From NCBI GenBank assembly GCA_947175585.1, contig CAMWNL010000097.1:1-6702 (forward strand): a DNA stretch of 6,702 bases, given 5' to 3'. Source of the DNA: an uncultured Bacteroidales bacterium. Lineage in GTDB: Bacteria; Bacteroidota; Bacteroidia; Bacteroidales; Muribaculaceae. The notes beneath the pieces are model-generated. The model saw only the letters and a list, made by a program, of their open reading frames with translations. It had not been told where the DNA came from and made no database searches. Of this stretch, positions 5,700 through 6,702 are shown in pieces. The first letter of the stretch is position 1, and every line of letters begins with the position of its first letter. A program made the translations under genes and the position numbers.

Positions 5700-6702
5700 G
5701 TCAGCAAACATCGGATAATCAGTCATCATTGAATTGACTTTTTCGCGCACTGAACTGATGACAGCAGGGCTATCAGCATTGGTAAGAACGGTGTCAATCA
5801 TTTCGACGATTTCTCCCATGCTTTCAGTCTTCACGCCGCGAGTTGTGATTGCCGGTGTGCCGAGACGGATACCGGAGGTCTGGAAGGGAGAACGAGAGTC
5901 GAAGGGAACCATGTTCTTATTAGCAGTGATGTCAGCTTCGACAAGCACTTTTTCAGCAACCTTACCGGTGAGGTCAGGGAACTTGGTGCGGAGGTCGACG
6001 AGAATACAGTGGTTTTCTGTGCCATCGCTGACAATCTTGTAGCCCTTGTCTTTGAGGGCTTCGGCCATAGCGGCTGCATTGGCCTTAACACGAGTCTGAT
6101 AGTCTTTGAACTCGGGAGTGAGAGCTTCGCCGAACGCAACGGCTTTAGCAGCGATAACATGTTCGAGCGGACCGCCCTGAACACCGGGGAACACCGCAGA
6201 GTCGATAAGCTGTGACATCATGCGAACTTCGCCCTTAGGATTAGTCTTGCCCCAGGGGTTTTCAAAATCCTTGCCGAGCAAAATCAGACCGCCGCGAGGT
6301 CCACGGAGAGTCTTATGAGTAGTTGAAGTCACGATGTGAGCATATTTCAACGGATTGTCAAGCAAACCTGCTGCGATAAGACCTGCAGGGTGAGCCATAT
6401 CGACCATAAGGATTGCTCCGATTTCGTCAGCGATTTTGCGCATACGTGCGTAATCCCATTCGCGAGAATAAGCGCTTGCACCACCGACAATCAATTTCGG
6501 ACGCTCGCGGAGAGCGACTTCTTCCATCTGGTCATAGTCAACGAGACCGTTGTCTTCGCGTACGTTGTATTCGAGTGCATTGAAAACGAGGCCTGAGAAG
6601 TTGACAGGGCTGCCGTGGCTGAGGTGACCGCCGTGTGACAGATTAAGGCCGAGGAATTTGTCGCCGGGTTTCATTACGGTCATAAAAACGGCCATGTTAG
6701 CC
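5697..6702 (-). CDS. glyA: Serine hydroxymethyltransferase (N-terminus beyond right edge)
   Basis: This PLP enzyme interconverts serine plus tetrahydrofolate with glycine plus 5,10-methylene-tetrahydrofolate, the main cytoplasmic source of one-carbon units. The frame stays open to the window edge: codons for Ala and Asn precede the first visible Met, matching the conserved SGAQAN-x-AV run, so that Met (6693-6695) is internal. About 334 C-terminal residues are present and roughly 90 are missing, given a family length of about 420-430. Counting from that Met, the visible motifs are [15 protein letters not shown] (21-35), the PLP-contacting D99 and H102 (MVDMAH), the Schiff-base lysine K128 in [21 protein letters not shown] (169-176) and the substrate-carboxylate Arg R277 in [14 protein letters not shown]. 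All the active-site residues that should lie in this part are present. It is the upstream member of the visible cluster, and its promoter is outside the window. Confidence 0.98.
   Translation of the reverse strand, partial: ANMAVFMTVMKPGDKFLGLNLSHGGHLSHGSPVNFSGLVFNALEYNVREDNGLVDYDQMEEVALRERPKLIVGGASAYSREWDYARMRKIADEIGAILMVDMAHPAGLIAAGLLDNPLKYAHIVTSTTHKTLRGPRGGLILLGKDFENPWGKTNPKGEVRMMSQLIDSAVFPGVQGGPLEHVIAAKAVAFGEALTPEFKDYQTRVKANAAAMAEALKDKGYKIVSDGTENHCILVDLRTKFPDLTGKVAEKVLVEADITANKNMVPFDSRSPFQTSGIRLGTPAITTRGVKTESMGEIVEMIDTVLTNADSPAVISSVREKVNSMMTDYPMFAD

Noticed and set aside
1..6702. CRISPR array, insertion sequence, tRNA, rRNA, toxin-antitoxin or phage module
   Set aside because: No repeated spacer pattern, terminal inverted repeats, transposase motif, clover-leaf sequence or small gene pair was visible; coding density is filled by recognised genes.

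Overview
This window looks like ordinary core-genome DNA from a member of the order Bacteroidales (phylum Bacteroidota). A gut or Muribaculaceae-like lineage is my best guess from memory, not something the sequence proves. The support is the style of the proteins: a Bacteroides-type nucleoside diphosphate kinase with a C-terminal extension after the core, a DUF3298 lipoprotein, and a RecG and IspD encoded side by side. In addition, ribosome binding sites are AT-rich with no clear Shine-Dalgarno motif, and one intergenic region carries a TAnnTTTG-type -7 element. All complete genes lie on the minus strand. Only the 3' end of one gene at the left edge is on the plus strand.

Layout from left to right. 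Positions 1-249 hold the C-terminal end of an unrecognised plus-strand protein, closed by a strong hairpin/T-run terminator at 278-333. That terminator separates it from a convergent minus-strand block. This block, in its own transcription order from right to left, is glyA (cut by the right edge), ispD and recG in a very tight cluster (1-base overlap, then a 1-base gap). A 173-base AT-rich intergenic region follows, holding a possible recG terminator and a probable ndk promoter. Then come ndk, an exported M23 peptidase with a LysM domain 30 bases downstream, a hairpin terminator, and a DUF3298 lipoprotein.

The genes fall into two transcription groups. glyA-ispD-recG is a housekeeping cluster covering one-carbon/glycine metabolism, MEP-pathway isoprenoid synthesis and replication-fork repair; the tight junctions suggest co-transcription and translational coupling rather than a shared pathway. 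ndk with the M23/LysM peptidase, and possibly the DUF3298 lipoprotein by readthrough, combines nucleotide balance with envelope functions.

I did not find an undescribed system. I saw no CRISPR array, IS element, tRNA or rRNA, phage gene or toxin-antitoxin pair. The points most worth a second look are the unidentified plus-strand C-terminus, the terminator between the M23 and DUF3298 genes, which decides the latter's start and may partly gate its expression, and the promoter/terminator architecture upstream of ndk.
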